Shown here: positions 23,474 to 30,947 of the stretch, piece after piece
Numbering within the stretch: position 1 is the stretch's first letter
How the letters are laid out: every line of letters begins with the position of its first letter
DNA from: Elusimicrobiaceae bacterium
GTDB taxonomy: Bacteria > Elusimicrobiota > Elusimicrobia > Elusimicrobiales > Elusimicrobiaceae
Assembly: GCA_017546175.1 (NCBI GenBank)
Contig: JAFYXM010000010.1
Coordinates: forward strand, 124,001-188,000
Direction: 5' to 3'
DNA: 64,000 nt
Translations under genes and position numbers: made by a program
Notes under the pieces: generated by a model
Seen by the model: the letters and a program-made list of their open reading frames with translations, nothing else
What the model was told of the DNA's origin: nothing
The model's database searches: none

Positions 23474-24700
23474 TTACTCCTCCGGCATTGCCTTGGCGGC
23501 TACGTATCCGCACCCCCAAGCAAAATGTAAATTAAATCCTCCGCTGCGCCCGTCCACATTTAAAAGTTCCCCTAAAATGTACAAGCCACCGCAACGCAAC
23601 GACTCTAATGTATTATAGTTTATTTCGGCACAATTTACACCCCCCGCCGCCACCATAGCTTCCGTCCACGGCCTTAAAGACAATACCGTAAAAGGCCATG
23701 CACCGAGGGTTTTTGATACGTTTTTAATTACGTTTTCCGTCCAATCTTGTACCAAAACATTTTTCTTAATACCGCAAAAATCAATCAGTAAATTGGCTAT
23801 ATTCTCATGCAGCATACCCGCAAAAAAATCTTTTGCTTTTCGCGCAGGAAAACGTTTTATTCTCTCTTCAATAAAAGATTGTATATCTTGAATTTGCGGA
23901 AAAAAATTAATTTCTATACTTACCGGCCCTTTAGAAAGTGCTTTTCCGATAACACCGCTAAGGTTTAGCACCGCAGGACCGGAAAGACCATAATTAGTAA
24001 ATAAAATTTCTCCGTCAGTGCGAATTTCTTTGTCCGTACCGCGCCCCAAAACAGTTTGCACCTGTGCGCGAATGCCTTGCAAGCGGCTAACAGCCTTTTC
24101 TTTGACATTTAATGCCGATAAAGACGGGGTAAGCGGTATAATGTGATGACCTAAAGACTGGGCCAATTGATATCCATTCTCCGTTCCCCCCACTTGCGGA
24201 TACGCTTTTGACCCGCAAGCCAATACGGCATATTTGGAAATAAATTTTTCACCGCTTTGCAAAGAAACCAAAAAATGCTTTTTCTTTTCTATTTTTTTTA
24301 CTTCGCTTCCAAGGCGTATTTCCACACCATTTTCCACACAAGCCACGCGCAAAGCTTCCACCACTGCACTAGATTTACCCGTCAACGGAAAAACGCGGCC
24401 AAGTCCTTCCTCTTGCGTAAGTACCCCCAACTCATGAAAAAAAGCCATACAATCTTGAAAAGAAAATTGATGAAGGACGGACTGTGCCAACTGTGGTGTG
24501 CCAAAATAATCACTCACGCAGACATGAGCATTGGTCAAATTACAGCGCCCGTTGCCACTGACCAATACTTTACGGGCCACTTGCTGTTCTTTTTCTAGCA
24601 ACAGCACTTTTTTACCGCGACGGGCACACTGCAGCGCACACACCAGTCCGCTGGCACCTGCACCGACGATAATAACATCATAAAGAGAAGGTGTATTCAT
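23474..24700 (-). CDS. BaiN/HI0933 family NAD(P)/FAD-dependent oxidoreductase
   Basis: A 408-residue flavoprotein. VIIVGAGASGLVCALQCARRGKKVLLLEKE is the FAD-binding Rossmann motif; ARKVLVSGNGRCNLTNAHV is the hallmark of the HI0933/YhiN/BaiN family. A middle domain is followed by AGGVNCAEINYNTLESLRCGGLYILGELLNVDGRSGGFN and an FAD-contacting C-terminus ending in AWGCGYVAAKAM. Most members have no proven substrate, so the reaction is open. No ribosome site; minus-strand TATAGT lies seven bases before the ATG, another leaderless-type start with one base more than the usual six. Confidence 0.87.
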   Translation of the reverse strand: MNTPSLYDVIIVGAGASGLVCALQCARRGKKVLLLEKEQQVARKVLVSGNGRCNLTNAHVCVSDYFGTPQLAQSVLHQFSFQDCMAFFHELGVLTQEEGLGRVFPLTGKSSAVVEALRVACVENGVEIRLGSEVKKIEKKKHFLVSLQSGEKFISKYAVLACGSKAYPQVGGTENGYQLAQSLGHHIIPLTPSLSALNVKEKAVSRLQGIRAQVQTVLGRGTDKEIRTDGEILFTNYGLSGPAVLNLSGVIGKALSKGPVSIEINFFPQIQDIQSFIEERIKRFPARKAKDFFAGMLHENIANLLIDFCGIKKNVLVQDWTENVIKNVSKTLGAWPFTVLSLRPWTEAMVAAGGVNCAEINYNTLESLRCGGLYILGELLNVDGRSGGFNLHFAWGCGYVAAKAMPEE

Positions 24701-24737
24701 TCTTTTTACTATAGCAAATTTAGAGGGTAAACAAAAG

Positions 24738-24768
24738 AAAAAGGCCCTTCTGAAGAAGGGCCTTAAAA
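24738..24768 (-). terminator. Terminator of tRNA-Met
   Basis: AAGGCCCTTCT / AGAAGGGCCTT hairpin followed by TTTTT on the minus strand, directly after the tRNA CCA end. Confidence 0.85.
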
Positions 24769-24845
24769 TGGTGTCACCGGGTGGGCTCGAACCACCGACC
24801 TAGCGCTTATGAAACGCTCGCTCTAACCAACTGAGCTACGGTGAC
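24769..24845 (-). tRNA. tRNA-Met (CAT), CCA encoded
   Basis: Read on the minus strand, GTCACCG pairs with CGGTGAC in the acceptor stem; the D arm is GCTC-AGTTGGTTA-GAGC; the anticodon arm is AGCGT-TTCATAA-GCGCT with anticodon CAT; the T arm has GGTTCGAGCC-type loop bases. The discriminator A and CCA are genomic. The loop TTCATAA and an acceptor stem that begins with a normal G-C pair fit elongator Met; a lysidine-modified tRNA-Ile with CAT cannot be fully excluded. Confidence 0.93.
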
Positions 24846-24917
24846 GTAAATTCAACATAAATATTATATCAAATGAATACACAATGTTGCAATAAATTAT
24901 TTTTCTCGTCGTAAAAT

Positions 24918-25517
24918 TTAATCTATCATAGTGTAATCATTTAACTTTTGCGGCACTTGATCGCTTTGGGCAGCCGCAAAGTCTGCCTCGGCTTTTTCTT
25001 TTTCTCCCATTTGTAAATAAGCCGCTCCGCGTGCATTATATACATCCGCTGCCGGACGGATTTTAAGCACATAGCTGTAATCTTGTACGGCTTGGTCGTA
25101 TTTTCCCAACATAAAATTAATACCGCCTCTGGAGAAAAAGGTTTCCGGTTTATTCGGTGCCAATATCAATGCCGTATTAAGCATTTTCAAAGCTTCTTCA
25201 TAAGCCCCTTGGGCCGCCAAAGCAGAACCAAGCGCCGTATATCCGTCTGCCTGATAGGGATTAATTTCCAACACTTTTATAAAATCAGCTTGAGCGGCCG
25301 GATAATCTCCCGCAAAAAAATAGGCCGCTCCGCGGGAAGCATAAACAGCGGCATTTTGGTCATTTAATTTCCATGCACGGTTATAGGCTTTTAAGGCCTG
25401 CGCCGTTTTGCCGTCTTTTAAATATCCGTCTCCGCGCGCTAACCATTCTGACGATGTAGGCAAGGTCTGACAGGCACAAAAAAGCAAAGGCAAAAAAGAG
25501 TAAAAAATTTTTTTCAT
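24918..25517 (-). CDS. TPR-repeat lipoprotein
   Basis: A 199-residue protein. MKKIFYSFLPLLFCAC is a lipoprotein signal with lipobox LFCAC; the mature Cys is at residue 16. The rest is about five tetratricopeptide repeats (for example AVYASRGAAYFFAGDYPAAQ, then DGYTALGSALAAQGAYEEAL), a protein-protein interaction solenoid. It should be anchored in the periplasm. A TATAAT -10 and GGAGG site lie just upstream, and the -35 region is covered by an inverted repeat shared with the gene at 4397-5305. Confidence 0.85.
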   Translation of the reverse strand: MKKIFYSFLPLLFCACQTLPTSSEWLARGDGYLKDGKTAQALKAYNRAWKLNDQNAAVYASRGAAYFFAGDYPAAQADFIKVLEINPYQADGYTALGSALAAQGAYEEALKMLNTALILAPNKPETFFSRGGINFMLGKYDQAVQDYSYVLKIRPAADVYNARGAAYLQMGEKEKAEADFAAAQSDQVPQKLNDYTMID

Positions 25518-25538
25518 AACTCCTCCATAACTTCCAAA

Positions 25539-25604
25539 ATTATATCACAAAAGGCCTATTTTCTTCTAGGTCCAAAAACTAACCTCTCTTAGGCCCAAAG
25601 ACCC
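25539..25604 (-). promoter_or_regulatory. Promoter and GGNCCTA operator-like boxes of the TPR lipoprotein
   Basis: Minus-strand TATAAT (25544-25539) gives a leader of about 15 bases. The inverted repeat AGGCCTA then TAGGTCC (25552-25573) covers the -35 region, and CTTAGGCCCAAAGACCC follows (25588-25604). Both correspond to boxes at 5370-5422, with 17 of 22 and 14 of 17 bases identical by eye. Confidence 0.5.
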
Positions 25605-25639
25605 TTTTTCTACCGATATAGAACTGTTAAACTAAGTAT

Positions 25640-25735
25640 ATAGAAAAGATTTATTCCCTGACCGCTGTAGTCCCAAACCCTGCTGCAGCGGTTCCCATTT
25701 AAACCCCCTGTTACTCCTCAAGGGGGTTTTTATTT
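25640..25735 (+). ncRNA. Possible small RNA ending in an orphan terminator
   Basis: ACCGCTG (25661-25667) pairs with CAGCGGT (25686-25692), and AAACCCCCT (25701-25709) pairs with AGGGGGTTT (25721-25729) followed by TTATTTT, a good plus-strand intrinsic terminator. No plus-strand gene lies upstream for it to terminate; the neighbours are all on the minus strand. TATATA at 25637-25642 could be a -10, but no convincing -35 is seen. No family is recognised. Confidence 0.35.
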
Positions 25736-25744
25736 TCTGCATCG

Positions 25745-25774
25745 TAAAAAACGCCCCTTTCGGAGCGTTTTTTT
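25745..25774 (-). terminator. Terminator of the flavin reductase gene
   Basis: AAAAAACGC / GCGTTTTTT hairpin at the stop codon of the minus-strand gene. Confidence 0.75.
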
Positions 25775-26279
25775 ATTCAGTTACATAGCAGGCCGTAATT
25801 TCACCAAAATAAAAAGTGTGGTAATCGTCGGGCATTTTTTCATACCATGTTTCTCGGACGATTTCTTCCACTAAAGGACGCTGCATTTCCATCTTGCACA
25901 ACACCTTACATTCATATTGAAAACCGCGGCAGGCAATCAGCGGTACGTCTACCGTTTGGGCGGACAAAAGGCTAAAGCCGCACGCTTTTATTTTATCGGT
26001 TTGCAAACCGGACTTGGCACCACAAAAGGCAAGTTCCTTACTTAAATCTTCTTGCGGCAAGGTAACGGTAAATTGGCCGTTTTTATCCAAGAGATTATGA
26101 GTATAGCGATTGTGACGCACCATTACGCCAAATACGGGTTTTCTCCAAGAATAACCCAAATACCCCCACCCGATGGTCATAGTATTGGTCTTACCGTCAG
26201 CATGAGTCGTTAAAAACGCACCCTTTTGTAAAATTTCTAACACTTCTTTAGCATGTTCGTTATATTTTATTTCTTTCAT
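25773..26279 (-). CDS. Flavin reductase-like (FMN-binding split-barrel) protein
   Basis: A 168-residue protein. MKEIKYNEHAKEVLEILQKG, the FLTTHADGKTNTMTIGWGYLGYSWRKPVFGVMVRHNRYTHNLL block and FTVTLPQEDLSKELAFCGAKSG belong to the flavin reductase-like domain, which binds FMN as a dimer. ATG 26279 is chosen because AGGGGGAA precedes it; the frame is open 14 codons further. Small members of this kind in anaerobes act as NAD(P)H:flavin reductases or flavoredoxins. The gene is separated from trxB by a terminator. The electron partner is unknown. Confidence 0.82.
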   Translation of the reverse strand: MKEIKYNEHAKEVLEILQKGAFLTTHADGKTNTMTIGWGYLGYSWRKPVFGVMVRHNRYTHNLLDKNGQFTVTLPQEDLSKELAFCGAKSGLQTDKIKACGFSLLSAQTVDVPLIACRGFQYECKVLCKMEMQRPLVEEIVRETWYEKMPDDYHTFYFGEITACYVTE

Positions 26280-26306
26280 AATTTTCCCCCTTTGCATAAG
26301 TCTAGT

Positions 26307-26337
26307 AAAAAAGCGCACCAAAAAAGTGCGCTTTTTT
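26307..26337 (-). terminator. Terminator downstream of trxB
   Basis: AAAAAAGCGCAC / GTGCGCTTTTTT hairpin on the minus strand after the trxB stop. Confidence 0.85.
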
Positions 26338-26347
26338 AGGTTATATT

Positions 26348-27274
26348 CTAGCGGTGTAAATTAATAAAAGATGCCGCCGAAATACCTGCCTTGGCACCGC
26401 TTCCGGCCGCCACGATGGCTTGCCTAAATTCAGGTTCCGTACAGTCGCCAGCGGCAAAAATACCTGATACATTGGTCTGTTGATGTGCATCTACTTGCAC
26501 AAGGCCGTTTTCGGTTAATTTTACGGCAGATTCTTTGAGCCAGTCCGTCTGCGGCACGGCTCCCACCGCTACAAAAATACCGTCGCAAGAAAGGGTTGTT
26601 TTTTCTTGTGTTTTTACATTACGCAGTATGGCTGCCGTCACTTTTTCTTGACCGATTACCTCGTCAATCACACAATTTAACATCATAGAAATATTGGGCG
26701 TGTTTTTCACTTTTTCCACGGTCACGGCATCCGCGCGGAAACCTTCGCGGCGGTGGACCAAGGTAACTTTGGGACAAAATTGAGATAAAAACAAGGCATC
26801 TTCAAAAGCGGTGTTTCCGCCGCCGACAACCACCACTTCTTTACCGCGAAAGAAAAAACCGTCACAGGTAGCACAGGCAGACACGCCGTGTCCTTTTAAT
26901 TTTTCTTCTCCGCTGACCCCCAACCAACGGGCACTGGCACCGGCTGCAATAATTACAGCCATACTTTCATACTGTTCTCCGCTTTCGGCGGTCAAAATAA
27001 ACGGGGTTTTTTCTCCTTCAATTTTGACAATTTTATCCGTCAAAATTTCCACTCCCAATCGTTTACACTGCTTATGCATAGCAGTCATAAGCTCAAAACC
27101 GCCGACGGGATTTTCAAAACCGGGATAATTTTCTAAATCATTGGTTTGCAGTAATTGTCCCCCCGGCATAGCACCTCCGGCAATCATGGTTTTCACACCG
27201 CTGCGAACGGCATAAATAGCGGCACTGCATCCGGCAGGACCTGCACCGATAATCATTAAATCTGTTTTTATCAT
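26348..27274 (-). CDS. trxB: Thioredoxin reductase
   Basis: A 308-residue FAD enzyme that reduces thioredoxin with NADPH. GAGPAGCSAAIYAVRSG is the FAD site, SACATCDGFFFRGKEV holds the redox CxxC pair, VVGGGNTAFEDALFLSQ is the NADPH site, and GIFAAGDCTEPEFRQAIVAAGSGAKAG the second FAD block. Length is standard. The start overlaps the maf stop by four bases (ATGA), so it is coupled to maf in a DUF4321-maf-trxB operon. Confidence 0.93.
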   Translation of the reverse strand: MIKTDLMIIGAGPAGCSAAIYAVRSGVKTMIAGGAMPGGQLLQTNDLENYPGFENPVGGFELMTAMHKQCKRLGVEILTDKIVKIEGEKTPFILTAESGEQYESMAVIIAAGASARWLGVSGEEKLKGHGVSACATCDGFFFRGKEVVVVGGGNTAFEDALFLSQFCPKVTLVHRREGFRADAVTVEKVKNTPNISMMLNCVIDEVIGQEKVTAAILRNVKTQEKTTLSCDGIFVAVGAVPQTDWLKESAVKLTENGLVQVDAHQQTNVSGIFAAGDCTEPEFRQAIVAAGSGAKAGISAASFINLHR

Positions 27275-27825
27275 TTTGAAAACTCCTTAAACATTTTTTG
27301 AAATAATTCTACCGGAAACCCCACCACATTAGTACGGCTTCCTTTCATTTTTTCTATAAATTGGTCATCACTATCTTGCACGGCATAGGCACCGGCTTTA
27401 TCCATGTGTTTTCCGGCCATTTCTTTTAGTTCTTGGGCCGCAAGTTTACGCGCTTTACAAGCGGTCTTATCCACCCCTTGCAAAAAAGTATGGCTGTTTA
27501 AATGAATCAGCGTCACGCCTGTATATACGGTTTGCCAAGTACCGTTTAGCTTATTTAAAATGCGCAAAGCGTCTTTTTTATCCTTCGGTTTTCCGATTAC
27601 TTCTCCGGCGCAATACACCAGTGTATCAGCTCCGATGACGCACGCATCAGGGTATTTCTGCGCCACTTCCAAAGCCTTTTTGGCAGATAAATCAGCCACT
27701 TGCAAATGAGGTCTTTTGTAAGAAGTATCCTCCGCCAACTCAGACGGACAAACCTTAAAAGAAAAACCTAATTCTTTTAAAATTTGTATCCGACGCGGAG
27801 ATTTGGAAGCCAAGATAATTTTCAT
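27271..27825 (-). CDS. maf: Maf-type nucleotide pyrophosphatase
   Basis: A 184-residue house-cleaning enzyme. ILASKSPRRIQILKELGF is the Maf N-terminal signature; IGADTLVYCAGEVIGKPKDKKDALRIL and KAGAYAVQDSDDQFIEKMKGSRTNVVGFPVE contain the conserved active-site Asp, Lys and Arg/Gln residues. Members hydrolyse non-canonical or specific NTPs (dTTP/UTP or m7GTP) and affect septum formation. The gene follows DUF4321 with a one-base gap and precedes trxB with a four-base overlap. Confidence 0.92.
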   Translation of the reverse strand: MKIILASKSPRRIQILKELGFSFKVCPSELAEDTSYKRPHLQVADLSAKKALEVAQKYPDACVIGADTLVYCAGEVIGKPKDKKDALRILNKLNGTWQTVYTGVTLIHLNSHTFLQGVDKTACKARKLAAQELKEMAGKHMDKAGAYAVQDSDDQFIEKMKGSRTNVVGFPVELFQKMFKEFSK

Positions 27826-27826
27826 A

Positions 27827-28045
27827 TTATTTTTTCACAAATTTAGAAATGATGATGTAACCAAAAATCACACCCAAAATACCGCAAATATTAATGTGTA
27901 CAGACAACGGATGAATACCGACGGAATAAACTTTAAGCAACGCACCCGCCATTTGTCCCGGCAAAAAAGCAGCCAACCATTCCAACCCCAAGGCAATCAG
28001 CCCGCCTACAATCAAAGTTAAAACGGCAAAAATAATTCCTCTCAT
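27827..28045 (-). CDS. DUF4321 small membrane protein
   Basis: A 72-residue protein with two membrane helices (residues about 3-28 and 48-70) separated by PGQMAGALLKVYSVGIHPLSVHINICG. The GLEWLAAFLPG and HPLSVHINICGILGVIFGY segments resemble DUF4321, a short family in Firmicutes and related anaerobes. Function unknown. An AAGGAG site precedes the start; maf follows almost at once, so it heads the operon. Confidence 0.72.
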   Translation of the reverse strand: MRGIIFAVLTLIVGGLIALGLEWLAAFLPGQMAGALLKVYSVGIHPLSVHINICGILGVIFGYIIISKFVKK

Positions 28046-28083
28046 ATTTTTCTCCTTTCTTTTATGGTAATAAATCTAAAGGG

Positions 28084-29328
28084 TCAGTGCAAAGTAACCG
28101 TGTCTTTTTTAACAGGAACGGGCACATTATATTTTCCGTCTTGCTCATCAGTCAAATCTCTGCGCAAGCGTAAAAACCCGATACCTGCCAACAAGCCCAC
28201 TGCTCCGATAATGAGCCACGGTCCTGCCAAAAATACGGAGGCAACATATTGCCCCAGCCACCCCGCGGCAAAAAACCCCACCGAAGACCCCAAATTATAA
28301 AACACCATAATCATGCCCAAATACCGCCCACGAGTGCGCGAATCAGCGATATTGGAAGTAATGGTTTGCTCGGCAGGGTTGACGATTAGTTCCCCCACGG
28401 AAGCTAAAAACACCCCAAAAGCGATAGGCAAGAAAGTATCAAAAAAACCGACCGATCCATACCCCACCGCGTACAGCAAACAGCCTAAAAACAAAGCGGT
28501 GGAAAGGCGCATTTTTTCCATCATTTTACTGGCGGGATATTGCAGCAAAATCGTGGCCAGTCCGTTAATAGTGAAAAACCAACCAATATAATATTCCGGC
28601 ATATTTAAATAAGTGTGACAATGCACCGAAAGCCCCACCACCAACTGAGAATTAACTGCCGTAATGAGCAACACATAAAAGCAAATTTTAGCCAGCTTAC
28701 TGTCTTTAAGCGAAGTGACCAAAGACACAAAATTAGGACGTCTGCTTTGCCCCGTAGCGGCAGATTTATCCTGCAGCGTACGTTGCACATACAGCACCGT
28801 CAATGCGTAGGCCAAAGCCGTAAAATAAAAGGCATAACTATAAGAATAGCGCACCAAAAAACCGCCCACGGCAGGCCCTAAAGCCCAGCCCAAATTAACC
28901 CCGATGCGAATAATGCCAAAAGCTTCTACGCGCTGTTTGGGGGTGGTATTGTCGCTCACCCAAGCATTGGAAGCAGGGCGAAAAGCAGCTCCCAAAAATG
29001 CGGTCAAAAAATAAGTCACCAAAATCCAACCCAAATGCGCATTATGCTCTATGCACAGGGCAAGGCCCAGCATAGCCGCCACTTCCAACCCCAACCCCCA
29101 CAACATAATGTTTTTGCGTCCAAACGCGTCAGACAGTTCCCCCGCCAAAGCGCTGGAAAAACTGCGGCTCAAAGAAGACAGCGCAATAATCAGCCCCGCC
29201 CAAGAGGCACTCATTCCCTTTTGGCTAATCAAATAAACGGTAAAAAATGGCAAAGAAAGACCGTAGCCAAAGAGCAACAGCCCATTGGCTACGGATAATA
29301 AAATCATGGCACGGCGGGTAGCATTCAT
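28084..29328 (-). CDS. Major facilitator superfamily transporter
   Basis: A 414-residue carrier with twelve predicted helices. The MFS loop motif appears as GELSDAFGRKNIMLWGLGLEV after helix 2 and LGWALGPAVGGFL in helix 5, the latter resembling the antiporter motif of drug exporters. The sequence resembles DHA1-type multidrug efflux proteins (MdtG/YceL type); the substrate cannot be read. No ribosome site; TACAAT is exactly six bases before the ATG, a leaderless-type start. Confidence 0.85.
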   Translation of the reverse strand: MNATRRAMILLSVANGLLLFGYGLSLPFFTVYLISQKGMSASWAGLIIALSSLSRSFSSALAGELSDAFGRKNIMLWGLGLEVAAMLGLALCIEHNAHLGWILVTYFLTAFLGAAFRPASNAWVSDNTTPKQRVEAFGIIRIGVNLGWALGPAVGGFLVRYSYSYAFYFTALAYALTVLYVQRTLQDKSAATGQSRRPNFVSLVTSLKDSKLAKICFYVLLITAVNSQLVVGLSVHCHTYLNMPEYYIGWFFTINGLATILLQYPASKMMEKMRLSTALFLGCLLYAVGYGSVGFFDTFLPIAFGVFLASVGELIVNPAEQTITSNIADSRTRGRYLGMIMVFYNLGSSVGFFAAGWLGQYVASVFLAGPWLIIGAVGLLAGIGFLRLRRDLTDEQDGKYNVPVPVKKDTVTLH

Positions 29329-29340
29329 GTATATATTGTA
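29329..29340 (-). promoter_or_regulatory. -10 box six bases before the MFS ATG
   Basis: Minus-strand TACAAT (29340-29335), six bases, ATG at 29328. Confidence 0.5.
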
Positions 29341-29353
29341 TTAAATAAAAAAC

Positions 29354-29385
29354 AAACAGGCCAAGGAATCCTTGGCCTGTTTTTA
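29354..29385 (-). terminator. Hairpin between the secreted-protein stop and the MFS gene
   Basis: AAACAGGCCAAGG pairs with CCTTGGCCTGTTT over a three-base loop. On the minus strand it lies after the stop of the gene ending at 29401 and just before the MFS -10. Confidence 0.85.
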
Positions 29386-29400
29386 TTAAAACGTCATTTC

Positions 29401-30678
29401 TTATTCGTACCAGAATTTCCAAATACGTTCTTTCATATCGTGTTTAGGACTTTTCTTAGTACAATCCAACTGAATTTTCAAATAATACGAACCTGTTTGG
29501 CCAGATTTGGAACAGGAGGCTCCCGGAGAATAATAGACGAAACTTCCCTTTTCCGTATCACCAGAACCACTAAATCCACAACCCAAATCACCGTAACCGG
29601 CGGGAGTGTAAACTTGAGAACAAGCGGTCGAAGCTTTCCCCGGCGACATACTATGAGATTTTACCCAACTTGCAAAGTTAATATTCCCTTGGTCAGTAGG
29701 ATTGGTAGGTCGCTCATAGCTAAGATAACAATTGCTATAACCGCTATATTGCGAAGGCCATGAAGATAATTCCTCATAACTTCCGTACCAATATCCCGTC
29801 ATACCACCACCACCATTGCAGCCAATGGAATAATAGTCCGTACACATTCCTTTAGACACCATGGAATCGGAACACTTCCCATTAAATTCTGTGGGATTTC
29901 CGTCACAAGTATCTTGGTTAACAAAGTAGGAAACATCCTCCGCCGTAAAATCTCTTTGAGATGAAAGACTAACCATACATTTCTTAGCAGTAGTATTATC
30001 ACAGCCCACATCGCAACCAACGTCACAACCCACGTCACAACCCAAAACTTTATAGTTGCTGGAAGTGGCGCTATCGTAGCGGCTGTACCAAGATAAAGAA
30101 CGGCAACCGCGGCCACTGCCAAGATCTTCCGGCACAGGGATCACGTTTCCACCCAATCTAATACCGCCAAAACTGTCAGCAGAGTTATTGAAAACAGGTA
30201 CATATTTTCCGTTAATCTTTAAGGCATGGCTCCCCATCTCCAAAATACCGGCCTTTACCCATAAAGGAATGGCACAGCCCACATCACCCGTAGTGCTGCC
30301 AGATCCCACACCGCCGGATCCTACGCTGCCATCACAACCAAAATCTAAACCAGATTGCAGGCTGGCTCTCTTTGTTTTTAAAGCACCACCCATCAAGTAC
30401 ACAGACGGGGAATACACGTCCGCTTGCGGCATATCAACGGTTTTCGCTTTGGCTGATCCGATGTCTATATCTCCGTAAGTGCTCAACGTTACAGACTCAT
30501 TGGAATCTGCATTAAACAAAACTGTTTCCGCAGAACCGATGGTGCTGAGCGTATCGGATATTTTTAAATTTTTATAACGGCCCAAACGCGCAGGGTTAAA
30601 GCTCACGCTATCAATCACTTCTGCCGTGGCCGCGCCGACCAACAAACTCACAAAAACAAGTAAAAATAATTTTTTCAT
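29401..30678 (-). CDS. Secreted Cys-rich protein with GCDV tandem repeat, lineage-specific family
   Basis: A 425-residue exported protein; MKKLFL at 30678 follows AGGAGG and starts the signal MKKLFLLVFVSLLVGAATA. SVSFNPARLGRYKNLKISDTLST matches the position and pattern of SYFPIPYASYSDLKVEG in the protein at 10487-11593. A beta-type region follows, with Gly-rich SVGSGGVGSGSTTGD near residue 150, then the tandem GCDVGCDVGCDVGCD, and a C-terminal half with many Cys (CNGGG, CSDSMVSKGMC, CSQVY, CSKSG). Its promoter resembles that of the other family member. Function unknown; probably a disulfide-rich surface protein. Confidence 0.7.
   Translation of the reverse strand: MKKLFLLVFVSLLVGAATAEVIDSVSFNPARLGRYKNLKISDTLSTIGSAETVLFNADSNESVTLSTYGDIDIGSAKAKTVDMPQADVYSPSVYLMGGALKTKRASLQSGLDFGCDGSVGSGGVGSGSTTGDVGCAIPLWVKAGILEMGSHALKINGKYVPVFNNSADSFGGIRLGGNVIPVPEDLGSGRGCRSLSWYSRYDSATSSNYKVLGCDVGCDVGCDVGCDNTTAKKCMVSLSSQRDFTAEDVSYFVNQDTCDGNPTEFNGKCSDSMVSKGMCTDYYSIGCNGGGGMTGYWYGSYEELSSWPSQYSGYSNCYLSYERPTNPTDQGNINFASWVKSHSMSPGKASTACSQVYTPAGYGDLGCGFSGSGDTEKGSFVYYSPGASCSKSGQTGSYYLKIQLDCTKKSPKHDMKERIWKFWYE
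29999..30044 (-). repeat. 12-bp tandem repeat encoding GCDV units
   Basis: Four consecutive 12-base units (plus strand: tcacagcccaca, tcgcaaccaacg, tcacaacccacg, tcacaaccca) encode GCDVGCDVGCDVGCD. In-frame unit gain or loss by slippage would change the number of Cys-Asp units without a frameshift. Confidence 0.85.
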
Positions 30679-30707
30679 AGATATACCTCCTAGGCACCTA
30701 TACAAGC

Positions 30708-30737
30708 ACTCTATCATAAAAAAAAAGAAAGAGTCAA
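30708..30737 (-). promoter_or_regulatory. Promoter of the GCDV-repeat secreted protein
   Basis: Minus-strand TTGACT (30737-30732), an 18-base T-rich spacer and TAGAGT (30713-30708). It has the same spacing as the promoter at 11632-11661. Confidence 0.55.
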
Positions 30738-30786
30738 GCGAAAATTATCATTTTTTTACAATTTCCAATCTAACCCTTTTTTTTAC

Positions 30787-30924
30787 TTGCCAAATGAGGC
30801 TCCCCTGTTATATCTTACTTATAGAGAAAACGCTTTGCACGCAGGCCCTCATCCCTGCGTGTACTACGTCGGACAAATCCGACGGACCCGATGCGGCGGT
30901 GGAATTTTTCCGTCGCCGCATCGG
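30787..30924 (+). other. Promoter and three GC-rich hairpins upstream of hydG
   Basis: TTGCCA (30787-30792), 16 bases and TATATC (30809-30814) could start a transcript near 30821. Three hairpins follow: CACGCAGG/CCTGCGTG (30838-30861), CGTCGG/CCGACG (30867-30884) and a 17-bp stem CCGATGCGGCG...CGCCGCATCGG (30888-30924, two G-T pairs, loop TTT). None ends in a T tract, so they are not ordinary terminators. They stand out against an AT-rich spacer. They could form a hydG leader or a separate small RNA, because a second -10 lies directly before the ATG. Confidence 0.5.
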
Positions 30925-30935
30925 TTAAAAAGTGC

Positions 30936-30947
30936 TATGATATAAAT
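30936..30947 (+). promoter_or_regulatory. -10 box six bases before the hydG ATG
   Basis: TATGAT (30936-30941), six bases, ATG at 30948; no ribosome site. Confidence 0.45.
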
